This document shows, piece by piece, positions 5,718 to 11,830 of a stretch of DNA of 11,830 bases. The notes under the pieces were generated by a model. It made no database searches and was not told the origin of the DNA. It saw nothing but the letters and a program-made list of their open reading frames with translations. Source of the stretch: Bacillota bacterium (lineage in GTDB: Bacteria; Bacillota; Sulfobacillia; Thermaerobacterales; Thermaerobacteraceae); NCBI GenBank assembly GCA_003242195.1, contig QGUQ01000027.1, positions 1 to 11,830 of the forward strand, read 5' to 3'. Within the stretch, counting starts at the first letter, position 1; every line of letters begins with the position of its first letter. The translations under genes and the position numbers were made by a program.

Positions 5718-6581
5718 ATGACCGGCCGCATCGTCCTCGGTTTCTCTCGCCGGTCGCTCACCGCCGCGTTGCAGTTCGCGGTCGGAGCGACGCTGTTTTC
5801 GCTGGGCGTCAACGGCTTCCTGACACCTGCCCGGCTGGGTGAGGGCGGGCTGACCGGCGTTTCGTTGCTGCTGCACTACTTGACGGGGTGGCCCGTCTCC
5901 GCCCTCTACCTGGCCCTCAACGTGCCCCTGTTCGTCTTCGGGTGGGTGGCCATCGGCCGGTCCTTCATCCTCCGCACCGTGCTGGCAACCCTCCTGGTTA
6001 CGGGGGCCCTGCGCCTCACCGAGGGCATCGCCTTCCGGGTGGACGACCTGCTGCTGGCCAGCCTTTACGGCGGGGCCTTCCTCGGCACGGGCATCGGGCT
6101 GCTGTTCCGCTCGGGGGCCTCCAGCGGCGGCATCGACATCATCGCCCGCTTCCTCAAGGAGCGGTACGGCATCGGCATCGCCGAGACGTTCCTCGTGGCC
6201 GACGCCGTCGTCCTGGCGGCCTTCGCCCTCACCCTGGGTGCCGACACGGCGCTCTATTCCCTGATCGTGACCCTCATCGCCGGCCGCGTGGCCGACTTCG
6301 TCCAGGAGGGGCCCCTCCGCGCCAAGAGCGCCTGGATCATCACCGACCGGCCCCAGGAGATCGCCGCCGCCGTCACCCAGCGGCTGGGACGAGGCGCCAC
6401 GCTCCTCCGGGCGACGGGGGCGTGGACGGGGCGCGAGCGGTCGGTGGTGCTGGTCGTCCTGAACCGCCGCGAGCTGGCCTGGCTCAAGCAAATCATCCGC
6501 GACATCGACCCGACGGCCTTCGTCGCCGTGACCGATGCCGCGGAAGTCCTGGGCGAGGGATTCCCGGACGCCTGGTCCTAG
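5718..6581 (+). CDS. YitT family membrane protein (DUF161/DUF2179)
   Basis: A 287-residue integral membrane protein of the YitT family, common in Firmicutes and of unknown function. Five or six hydrophobic segments fill residues ~10 to ~200, with the family phrases NGFLTPARLGEGGLTG and FRSGASSGGIDIIARFL. The soluble C-terminal DUF2179 domain (about 208-280, starting ITDRPQEIAAAVTQRL) has a PII-like fold expected to sense a small ligand. Length is typical. ATG 5718 is preferred over GTG 5688 because a GGGAGGGG sequence lies seven bases upstream and the extra residues are not hydrophobic. It follows the Rieske gene by 44 bases without a visible terminator, so it may share its transcript, though no functional link to Fe-S assembly is known. 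Confidence 0.9.
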   Translation: MTGRIVLGFSRRSLTAALQFAVGATLFSLGVNGFLTPARLGEGGLTGVSLLLHYLTGWPVSALYLALNVPLFVFGWVAIGRSFILRTVLATLLVTGALRLTEGIAFRVDDLLLASLYGGAFLGTGIGLLFRSGASSGGIDIIARFLKERYGIGIAETFLVADAVVLAAFALTLGADTALYSLIVTLIAGRVADFVQEGPLRAKSAWIITDRPQEIAAAVTQRLGRGATLLRATGAWTGRERSVVLVVLNRRELAWLKQIIRDIDPTAFVAVTDAAEVLGEGFPDAWS

Positions 6582-6594
6582 CCGGGTGCCCGTC

Positions 6595-6622
6595 CGAAAG
6601 TGACGAAAGTGTTGCGAAAGTG
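6595..6622 (+). repeat. Three direct copies of CGAAAGTG
   Basis: CGAAAGTG occurs at 6595-6602, 6604-6611 and 6615-6622, with starts nine and 11 bases apart. The array lies between the YitT stop and the next gene and overlaps its candidate promoter. Spacing near one helical turn suggests a regulator binding in tandem on one face of the DNA. It is also a very simple motif, so replication slippage could explain it. Confidence 0.7.
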
Positions 6623-6629
6623 TTAGCAT
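6600..6629 (+). promoter_or_regulatory. Candidate promoter giving a leaderless transcript
   Basis: GTGACG (6600-6605) and TAGCAT (6624-6629) each match four of six consensus positions with an 18-base spacer. The ATG at 6636 begins six bases after the -10, where transcription would be expected to start. No Shine-Dalgarno sequence precedes this ATG, so translation from a leaderless mRNA is the simplest reading. An internal ATG at 6675 with a weak GCGGGAAG upstream is the alternative. Confidence 0.35.
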
Positions 6630-6635
6630 CAAGAC

Positions 6636-7919
6636 ATGAGACTGCAACGGCGTGACACGGGCAGCGGCGGGAAGATGAGCGCCATCCTGGGCCTGGCGCT
6701 GCTGGTGGGGGTCGCCTTCTGGCGCCTGGCCGCCGGCGGTCAAGGCTGGCCGGGGCCGGTTCCCGAGGGGCGCGGCAGCCGGCTTGAAGTCCTGTCCCTG
6801 ACCACGATGAGCGCCGTCCATCCCGTTGACGCGGCAAGGGAGGCGCAGGACGAGGCGGCGGTTGGCGGCGCGGGAACCGGTAAGGCCGACGCCTTCGCCA
6901 CGGCGGTGCAGCACATCAGCTACCGGTTGGAGCGCCTTGACCCGGCGCAGCTGGGAGGCGACCTCGGCCGGTTGAACCTGGAGCTGGCCACGCCGGGAAT
7001 GCCCTTCGTCAGTGCGGCCCTGGCCGCCAGCGGGTCGGGAGATGGAGTCCCCGCCGGAAAGGGCGAGCTGCCTCCGGTCCTGCTCATCGCCTTCGGTCCC
7101 CGGTTCCCGGAGACGGCCGGGCACGTCATCGCTACGTGGGACGACCAAGGTGTGCGCCTGCAGGTGATCGACGAGCGGGTTCCACCGGGACCGGCCGCCG
7201 ACGGGCGAGAAGCGGGCGCGGCGAAGCCCCGGTTCGGGCTGGCGACGGTGTTCCGCTCCGCCCGGGTGTGGCGCGCCGGAGAGGGCGGCAACCTGGAACT
7301 GGCCGTCGTCGCCGAGAAGTACCCCGGCACCCCGCAGTCGGAGCAGGCCCTCTTCCTCCTTCGCCGGGAAGACCGGGAGTGGCGGCTTTTGTGGGCGACG
7401 GGCGGCGAAGAATGGCCCGGGGCGGCCCGGCAGATCGTCCTAGGCGACGACCTGCGCTGGTTCGTGGCGATCTTCGCCGGCGATGGCCAGGGCCGGGCCG
7501 GTGGACCGGGGCGCGTGCCCGTGCTGGTCACCCCCGAGGGGTTCGGAAGCGGCCTGTTGCAGCAACGGTGGGAGCGACGCGGCGACGGGTACGTGCCGGT
7601 GGCTTCCATGTCCGTGGCGCAGCCGGCGGCGGTCCTGGAAGAGTTCATCGTTCGCTTGAGCCGGGGCGACCGGGATGCGGCCGGCAAGCTGGTGCAGGAT
7701 CCGGCCCTGGTGGAACGGGGCGAGCAATTGTTGAGCCAGCGGCCGCTCGGTCAGGCCTGGCTGGTCCAGGCGGCGGGTGATTCCTATCTCCGCGGGCCCC
7801 TGGTGGTCACCCGCAGGGACGGCCAGCGCGTGACCGTGTACTTCTCCGATGCGGCTGGGTTAGAGCCCGTGGCCGGGCGAGAGCTCCTGATCACGGACAT
7901 CGTCGCCGGCGGCCGGTGA
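6636..7919 (+). CDS. Unrecognised membrane-anchored protein, 427 residues
   Basis: I do not recognise this family. Residues 1-13 are basic (MRLQRRDTGSGGK) and a hydrophobic stretch fills about 14-33 (MSAILGLALLVGVAFW), so it is a signal anchor or an uncleaved export signal. No lipobox is seen. The rest would lie outside the membrane: a Gly/Ala-rich linker, then alternating beta-rich segments. Phrases such as NLELAVVAEKYPGTP, LFLLRREDREWRLLWATGGEEWPGA and DGYVPVASMS look like beta-strand repeats. A C-terminal helix-strand region (EEFIVRLSRGDRDAAGKLVQDP) resembles the NTF2-like or DUF4878 lipoprotein style only superficially. Codon bias matches the neighbours and the frame is long, so it is real coding sequence. 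The start at 6636 has no ribosome binding site; ATG 6675 would still keep the hydrophobic segment. A possible cell-envelope role is inference. Confidence 0.75.
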   Translation: MRLQRRDTGSGGKMSAILGLALLVGVAFWRLAAGGQGWPGPVPEGRGSRLEVLSLTTMSAVHPVDAAREAQDEAAVGGAGTGKADAFATAVQHISYRLERLDPAQLGGDLGRLNLELATPGMPFVSAALAASGSGDGVPAGKGELPPVLLIAFGPRFPETAGHVIATWDDQGVRLQVIDERVPPGPAADGREAGAAKPRFGLATVFRSARVWRAGEGGNLELAVVAEKYPGTPQSEQALFLLRREDREWRLLWATGGEEWPGAARQIVLGDDLRWFVAIFAGDGQGRAGGPGRVPVLVTPEGFGSGLLQQRWERRGDGYVPVASMSVAQPAAVLEEFIVRLSRGDRDAAGKLVQDPALVERGEQLLSQRPLGQAWLVQAAGDSYLRGPLVVTRRDGQRVTVYFSDAAGLEPVAGRELLITDIVAGGR

Positions 7920-7926
7920 GGGGCTG

Positions 7927-7960
7927 CGGGCGGGACCCACGTCAGGAGGCACCCCGCCCG
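7927..7960. terminator. Weak hairpin after the membrane-anchored protein gene
   Basis: CGGGCGGG (7927-7934) pairs with CCCGCCCG (7953-7960) around an 18-base loop, eight bases after the stop codon. No T-run follows. It is a possible terminator ahead of the ychF-like gene; the rest of the 121-base gap shows no clear promoter. Confidence 0.3.
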
Positions 7961-8026
7961 GCAGTGGGAGCGGATGCGGTGCCCATTGCGCCGTCGCCCT
8001 CTGGGCGCGGTCCCCGCTGGCCTGGC

Positions 8027-8033
8027 AGGAGGG
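8027..8033 (+). promoter_or_regulatory. Shine-Dalgarno AGGAGGG that fixes the TTG start of the ychF-like gene
   Basis: AGGAGGG ends seven bases before TTG at 8041. The protein then begins directly with the P-loop strand, as in YchF, so no earlier start is needed. Confidence 0.8.
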
Positions 8034-8040
8034 AAAGGGA

Positions 8041-9111
8041 TTGGACGTAGGACTGATCGGCTTGCCGCAAACCGGCAAGTCGCTCTTGTTTCGGTTGCTG
8101 GCCGGTGAGGGCCGGGGTGGCCCGGCCCAGGCGACCATCGGGGTGGCGGCCATCCCCGACGCCCGCCTCGATTCCCTGGCGGCCATGTACTCGCCGCGCA
8201 AGGTGACCCCGGCCACGCTGCGGGTGACGGACATCCCCGGTGCCGTGCCGGGCGAGGACCGGGCGCGGTGGAACCGCTTCCTGGAGGCGGTGCGGGGGGC
8301 CGACGTCCTGGTCCACGTGATCCGGGCCTTCCGCAGCGACGAACTGCCCCACGTGATGGGCGACGTGGACCCGTTACGGGATGCCCGATTCCTCCGGGAC
8401 GAGTTGATCCTGACCGACCTGGCCACCGTGGAGAGCGTCCAGCAGCGCCTGGGGGCCCAGTCCCCGCGCAAGCGCCGGCCGGACGACCAGGCCCTCCTGG
8501 ACCTGTTGCCGCGCCTTCGCGAGACGCTGGAGCAGGAGCGGCCCCTGCGGGAGCTGGCCCTGGGCGACGAGGAGATGCGCCTGGTGCGCGGTTTCGGACT
8601 GCTCACCCTCAAGCCCATGGTGCTGGCCGTCAACGTGGATGAAGGGCAGTTGCAGGAGGGGACCTTCCCGGGCGAGGAGGCGCTGCGGGAGGCAGCGGCC
8701 GGCTGGGGCGAGTCGGTCATCACCTTCTGCGGTCCCGTGGAGGCCGAGATCGCCGAGCTACCCGCCGGCGAGCGGGAGGCCTTCATGGGAGAGTACGGCA
8801 TTTCCGAGCCGGGCGTGGCCCGCCTGGCCCGGGCCGCCTATGAGGTCAGCGGCCTGATCTCCTTCTTCACGGCCGGAGAGGAAGAGGTGCGCGCCTGGCC
8901 CATCCGGCGCGGCACCACGGCGAAGCAGGCCGCCGGCAAGATCCACTCCGACATCGAGCGGGGTTTCATCCGGGCCGAGGTCGTGGCCTACGAGGACCTG
9001 GTGCGCCTGGGCTCGGTCGCCGCGGCCCGGGACGCCGGCCTGCTGCGCCTGGAGGGGCGGGAGTACATCGTCCGGGACGGCGACGTGATCGTGTTCCGGT
9101 TCAACGTGTGA
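8041..9111 (+). CDS. YchF-like NTPase with TGS domain (divergent)
   Basis: A 356-residue cytoplasmic Obg-class NTPase related to YchF/OLA1, a ribosome-associated ATPase. Residues 7-14 are the P-loop GLPQTGKS (YchF usually GLPNVGKS). Switch II is Asp64-Ile-Pro-Gly67. Residues ~115-185 form the helical, probably coiled-coil insert. Asn198-Val-Asp-Glu201 fits the NxxE that gives YchF its ATP preference. Residues ~270-356 are a clear TGS domain (LISFFTAGEEEVRAW, DGDVIVFRFNV). The usual Gly-rich stretch after DIAG (GASKGEGLGNKFL in typical YchF) is replaced by GAVPGEDRARWNRFL, and the CTIEPN switch I is reduced to ATIG. It is therefore probably a YchF paralog rather than the housekeeping copy. The start is TTG with a strong ribosome binding site. 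The next gene begins 35 bases downstream, suggesting an operon. Confidence 0.88.
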   Translation: MDVGLIGLPQTGKSLLFRLLAGEGRGGPAQATIGVAAIPDARLDSLAAMYSPRKVTPATLRVTDIPGAVPGEDRARWNRFLEAVRGADVLVHVIRAFRSDELPHVMGDVDPLRDARFLRDELILTDLATVESVQQRLGAQSPRKRRPDDQALLDLLPRLRETLEQERPLRELALGDEEMRLVRGFGLLTLKPMVLAVNVDEGQLQEGTFPGEEALREAAAGWGESVITFCGPVEAEIAELPAGEREAFMGEYGISEPGVARLARAAYEVSGLISFFTAGEEEVRAWPIRRGTTAKQAAGKIHSDIERGFIRAEVVAYEDLVRLGSVAAARDAGLLRLEGREYIVRDGDVIVFRFNV

Positions 9112-9134
9112 AGGGGCGGGTGCACACAGGCCCC

Positions 9135-9140
9135 GGAGGT
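9135..9140 (+). promoter_or_regulatory. Shine-Dalgarno GGAGGT that fixes the GTG start of the GNAT gene
   Basis: GGAGGT ends six bases before GTG at 9147. The alternative GTG at 9108 overlaps the ychF-like stop codon (GTGA) and would add 13 residues unlike any GNAT N-terminus. Confidence 0.7.
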
Positions 9141-9146
9141 GAAGGG

Positions 9147-9695
9147 GTGGTGGATCGGGTGGAACGGCAGCCGCCGCCGTTCGAGCTGGTGCCCGTGGCC
9201 TACGAGGACAAGCCCGTTCTCGCCAACCTGATGCACCTTTACAAGTATGACCTCAGCGTCTACGACGACGACCCGGAGGACCGGGACGTCAACGCCCACG
9301 GCCTCTTCACCTATCGGTACCTGGATCACTACTGGACGGAGCCGGGCCGCCATCCGTTCTTCGTGCGGGTGGAGGGCAAGCTGGCCGGGTTCGTGCTGGT
9401 CAGCACCCATGGGGAACGGTTCGAGATCGCGGAATTCTTCGTCCTGAAGCGGTACCGGCGCCTGGGCCTGGGGGAGGCGGTGGCCCGAGAGGTCTTTCGG
9501 CGGTTTCCCGGCCCGTGGCGGGTGTCCGTCATGGCTGCCAACCAGCCCGCCCAGGAGTTCTGGCGGCGCGTGTTAGGGCGGGTCGCACCGGACGGGTATC
9601 GGGAAGTCCGGGAGCCCGGGTGGGACGGGCCGGTCTTCCTCTTCGAGGTCCGCGGTTCCATACCCGGTTCGGGCGATGGCGAGAAGAACAGGTGA
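9147..9695 (+). CDS. GNAT family N-acetyltransferase
   Basis: A 182-residue acetyl-CoA-dependent acyltransferase of the GNAT superfamily, cytoplasmic, substrate unknown. The acetyl-CoA pyrophosphate loop is Arg-Arg-Leu-Gly-Leu-Gly at about 104-109, preceded by the central strand IAEFFVLKRY and followed by a helix (EAVAREVF). Motif B follows in AANQPAQEFWRRVLG. The N-terminal half (HLYKYDLSVYDDD, GLFTYRYLDHYW) is the acceptor-binding part and is rich in acidic and aromatic residues, as in small-molecule acetylating enzymes of this type. The last ~17 residues are a loose polar tail. It lies 35 bases after the ychF-like gene and 27 bases before the next gene, so all three are likely co-transcribed. 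The substrate cannot be read from the sequence. Confidence 0.88.
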   Translation: MVDRVERQPPPFELVPVAYEDKPVLANLMHLYKYDLSVYDDDPEDRDVNAHGLFTYRYLDHYWTEPGRHPFFVRVEGKLAGFVLVSTHGERFEIAEFFVLKRYRRLGLGEAVAREVFRRFPGPWRVSVMAANQPAQEFWRRVLGRVAPDGYREVREPGWDGPVFLFEVRGSIPGSGDGEKNR

Positions 9696-9722
9696 GGTCG
9701 GCCACGACTCGCGGGGGGCCGG

Positions 9723-10625
9723 ATGAGCGCCGGCAGCAGGGAGAGGAGTGGGCGCATCGTGCGGGGGATCGTCACCGCCAACCGGCGGGATCTGGAAGCC
9801 CTGGAGGGGCGGACGGCGGGGAACGCCGGGACGGTGGAGGTCTTCTTCGAGATCAAGGGCGTGACGGGTCATGTGGAGGCGCCGGTTCCCGGCGTCCACA
9901 ACATGGTCAGCTGCTTCGGCGACAACCAGGCCGTGGGCGAGCGGCCCGAGCTGGCGGCCGTGGGGCCGGACGGGATGCGGGCCGTGCGTGGCGAGCGCTA
10001 TTTCAACTGGGACTGGGTGTGCCCCAGCCGCCGCGAGTACCGGGACCGGTTGTTGGACCTGGTCCGCCGGGCGGCAGCGGCGGGCGCTGGCGGCACGCGC
10101 CTGGACACCGTCAGTTTCCCGCGGGAGGGTTTTTGCCAGTGCCCTGCCTGCCGGGAGGCCCAGGCGGCGTCGGGTCTCGACTGGCCGGCCTGGCGGGCAG
10201 AGGTGATCACCGGGTTCATTCGCGAGGCCGCGGCGGTGGCCCGCCGGCCGCTGTCGGTCACCCTCTACCCCGACCCCTACGGTGATCACCAGCGGGAGCG
10301 CTTCGGCCTCGACCTCGACGCCATTGCGCGCTACGTGGACTTCTTCGTCGTCCCCATCTACGACCTGCATTACGCCACCACCCACTGGCTGGAGACCCTG
10401 GCGTGGGGGTTCCGCGACTTCCTGGGTTCCGCCCCCTTCGTGGTCGAACTGTATGCCCTCAACGTGGACAGGAAGGCGCTGCTGCGGGCGGCACGGGTAG
10501 CCGACGCGTACGCCGACGGGGTCCTCTTCGCCTACGAGCGGGCGGCGGAGATCCTGCCGGTGATCGAGGAACTGGGCCCGTCGCCCGGCCACAGCCGCCT
10601 GCGCGGCCGGGACGGCGACGCCTGA
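9723..10625 (+). CDS. TIM-barrel-like protein with clustered cysteines, possibly glycoside-hydrolase related
   Basis: 300 residues, family not recognised with certainty. The alternation of strands and helices (GIVTAN, GTRLDTVSFP, PLSVTLYPDP, YVDFFVVPIYD, APFVVELYAL, DGVLFAY) is that of a beta/alpha barrel. Short strand-end motifs such as Arg126-Leu-Asp128, YPDPYG and PIYDLHY resemble active-site edges of retaining glycoside hydrolases. Cys138-x-Cys140-x-x-Cys143 (FCQCPACRE), with Cys100 possibly fourth, could bind zinc or a metal cluster; similar Cys clusters occur in some GH42-like and archaeal hydrolase families. No signal peptide is present, so it is cytoplasmic. ATG 9723 is used; GTG 9759 is an alternative that starts closer to the first strand. 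It ends the YchF-GNAT run and converges on the transporter gene. Other barrel enzymes remain possible. Confidence 0.75.
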   Translation: MSAGSRERSGRIVRGIVTANRRDLEALEGRTAGNAGTVEVFFEIKGVTGHVEAPVPGVHNMVSCFGDNQAVGERPELAAVGPDGMRAVRGERYFNWDWVCPSRREYRDRLLDLVRRAAAAGAGGTRLDTVSFPREGFCQCPACREAQAASGLDWPAWRAEVITGFIREAAAVARRPLSVTLYPDPYGDHQRERFGLDLDAIARYVDFFVVPIYDLHYATTHWLETLAWGFRDFLGSAPFVVELYALNVDRKALLRAARVADAYADGVLFAYERAAEILPVIEELGPSPGHSRLRGRDGDA

Positions 10626-10654
10626 CGGCGGTGGGAGGGCGGCAGAGGGGGGCG

Positions 10655-11830
10655 TCAGCGAGCTCCGGACCCTTCCCGCGCCGGTGCCGCCGCCCCTTCC
10701 GGGCCGTTGCCGGAGGCCCCGCTACCGGTTGCGGCCAGGGTCGGCCCGGCCTCCGGTACGGGGGGCCGGGCTCCTCCGGGCGGTTGCAGCCGTTCCAGCG
10801 TCCGCAGGCGGTCGCTGCCCGCCCAGAGGGCGGCGGTCAGGATGACCGCCACCACGGTATAGGGGGCCATGACGTGCACGCCGAACAGGGCGCCTGCCAC
10901 CATGGGCCCCAGCACCCGGCCGAGGCTCTCGAAGGCGGTCTGGATCCCCATCGCCGTCCCCTGACCGAGGACCGTCCGCCGCGAGACCAGCGAGGTCAGG
11001 GGTGGCCGTAGGAGCGCCAGGGCAACTCCCCACACGCCCACCGCCAGGATCACCAGGGGCACGCTGCGGGCCAGGAGCAACAAGAGGAAGGAGACGACCC
11101 CCGAGGCCAGCCCCGCGCTCGCCGTCGCCGCCTCGCCCCAGCGCCGGATGGCCGCGCCCACCACTGCGAACTGAACGAGGGCGGACGTCACTCCCATCGC
11201 GGAAAAGGCCAGCTGGTTGGCCGTCTCCGGCGCGCCCAGGCGGTCCATCAGGTAATAGCCCAGCATGGAGAAGATGCTGGACCCGGCGAAGGCGGAGACC
11301 AGGACCAGCCAGTAGCAGGGGGACTCGGGGCTGGTGGCGGCCAGGACGAAGGCCCGCGGCAGGGGAACGCGGGGCTTCACCCGGTCGCTCCGTGGGCGGA
11401 TGCCGGGCAGTACCAGCAGCGCCACCACTGCCGTGAGCAGGATGGCGACCCCGCCGGTCAGCGCCAGCTCCCGGAAGCCGTAGCCCACGACGGTCAGGGG
11501 CATGCCGAGGAGCGGGCCCAGCATGAATCCCAAGTTGGAGACGCCGCCCATGACCGCCAAGGCACCCGCCCGTTCCTCCGGCGGCGTGACATCGGCCACC
11601 AGGGCCTGGGCCGCCGGGAAGGTGGAGGCCGACAGCAGGCCCCCGAGGAAGCGGACGGTGATGAGAGCCGGGACGGAGTGGACGAAGGCCATGGCGCCGA
11701 AGGAGAGGCCGAATCCCGTCATGCCCAGGATGAGGACCGGTTTCCGGCCCACCCGGTCGGAAAGGGACCCCCAGATCGGGGCGAAGAGGAACTGGGCCAG
11801 GGCGTAGAGGGAGACCATCAACCCCATCTC
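10655..11830 (-). CDS. MFS transporter, probable drug:H+ antiporter (5' end outside window)
   Basis: An inner-membrane major facilitator of the drug:H+ antiporter type, related in pattern to TetA and MdtG. The visible protein begins at transmembrane helix 2, so helix 1 and the start codon lie beyond the right edge; the Met near 11827 is internal. Motif A between helices 2 and 3 is GSLSDRVGRKP. The motif C glycine pattern in helix 5 (GVSNLGFMLGPLLG) is typical of antiporters. Eleven helices can be traced (2-6, a polar central loop, then 7-12). The last ~55 residues form a Pro/Gly/Ala-rich cytoplasmic tail, probably disordered. The substrate cannot be inferred. It converges on the TIM-barrel-like gene with only 29 bases between stop codons and no clear terminator. 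Confidence 0.9.
   Translation of the reverse strand, partial: EMGLMVSLYALAQFLFAPIWGSLSDRVGRKPVLILGMTGFGLSFGAMAFVHSVPALITVRFLGGLLSASTFPAAQALVADVTPPEERAGALAVMGGVSNLGFMLGPLLGMPLTVVGYGFRELALTGGVAILLTAVVALLVLPGIRPRSDRVKPRVPLPRAFVLAATSPESPCYWLVLVSAFAGSSIFSMLGYYLMDRLGAPETANQLAFSAMGVTSALVQFAVVGAAIRRWGEAATASAGLASGVVSFLLLLLARSVPLVILAVGVWGVALALLRPPLTSLVSRRTVLGQGTAMGIQTAFESLGRVLGPMVAGALFGVHVMAPYTVVAVILTAALWAGSDRLRTLERLQPPGGARPPVPEAGPTLAATGSGASGNGPEGAAAPAREGSGAR

Noticed and set aside
5667..7148. 493-residue open frame on the minus strand opposite the YitT gene
   Set aside because: Antisense shadow typical of GC-rich coding DNA; rich in Gly, Gln, Asp and Arg with no recognisable domain.
9108..9146. GTG 9108 overlapping the ychF-like stop codon as the GNAT start
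   Set aside because: Possible by translational coupling, but GTG 9147 has a well-spaced GGAGGT and gives a normal GNAT N-terminus.
10624..10658. CTGACG/CGTCAG inverted repeat and G-rich loop between the convergent barrel and MFS genes
   Set aside because: Only six base pairs with a loop of over 20 bases, no T-run, and too few GGG runs for a strong quadruplex; not called as a terminator.

Overview
The window reads as a chromosomal segment of a GC-rich bacterium. Coding density is high, Shine-Dalgarno sequences are strong (AGGAGG types), GTG and TTG starts are common, and intergenic hairpins are very GC-rich. YitT, a Mrp-type Fe-S carrier, a SufB plus Rieske pair and a YchF-like protein together suggest a high-GC Firmicute of the Thermaerobacter or Symbiobacterium kind. 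That placement is an inference from gene content and base composition, not something the sequence proves. No tRNA, rRNA, CRISPR array, transposase or prophage gene was seen.

Left part (1-2062, + strand): the C-terminal two thirds of a class II (AniA-like) copper nitrite reductase, then a 288-base gap holding two perfect GC-rich hairpins and a candidate promoter, then a radical SAM/SPASM protein of unknown substrate. A strong palindrome at 2101-2129 separates this block from the convergent gene mrp.

Middle part (2127-5673): an iron-sulfur locus. mrp (minus strand) and sufB (plus strand) diverge from a 603-base region with no convincing gene. That region holds a perfect TGTGA-N6-TCACA CRP/FNR-family site, several hairpins and the sufB promoter. 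sufB is followed by a small Rieske ferredoxin; sufC, sufD, sufS and sufU are not in the window. Nitrite reductase, radical SAM enzyme, Mrp, SufB and Rieske protein all depend on metal centres (copper in NirK, Fe-S in the rest), so the neighbourhood looks like redox and metal-cofactor housekeeping.

Right part (5718-10625, + strand): a YitT/DUF2179 membrane protein, an unrecognised 427-residue membrane-anchored protein with an apparently leaderless start, then a tight three-gene run. The run is a divergent YchF-like NTPase with a TGS domain, a GNAT acetyltransferase, and a TIM-barrel-like protein with a clustered cysteine motif that may be related to glycoside hydrolases. A drug:H+ antiporter of the MFS family, cut by the right edge, converges on this run from the minus strand.

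The most unusual items are the CRP-type site with a possible class II promoter for mrp, the YchF-like protein with an altered switch II, the unrecognised TIM-barrel-like protein beside it, and the triple CGAAAGTG repeat at a possible leaderless promoter. Nothing here clearly amounts to a new multi-gene defence or mobile system.
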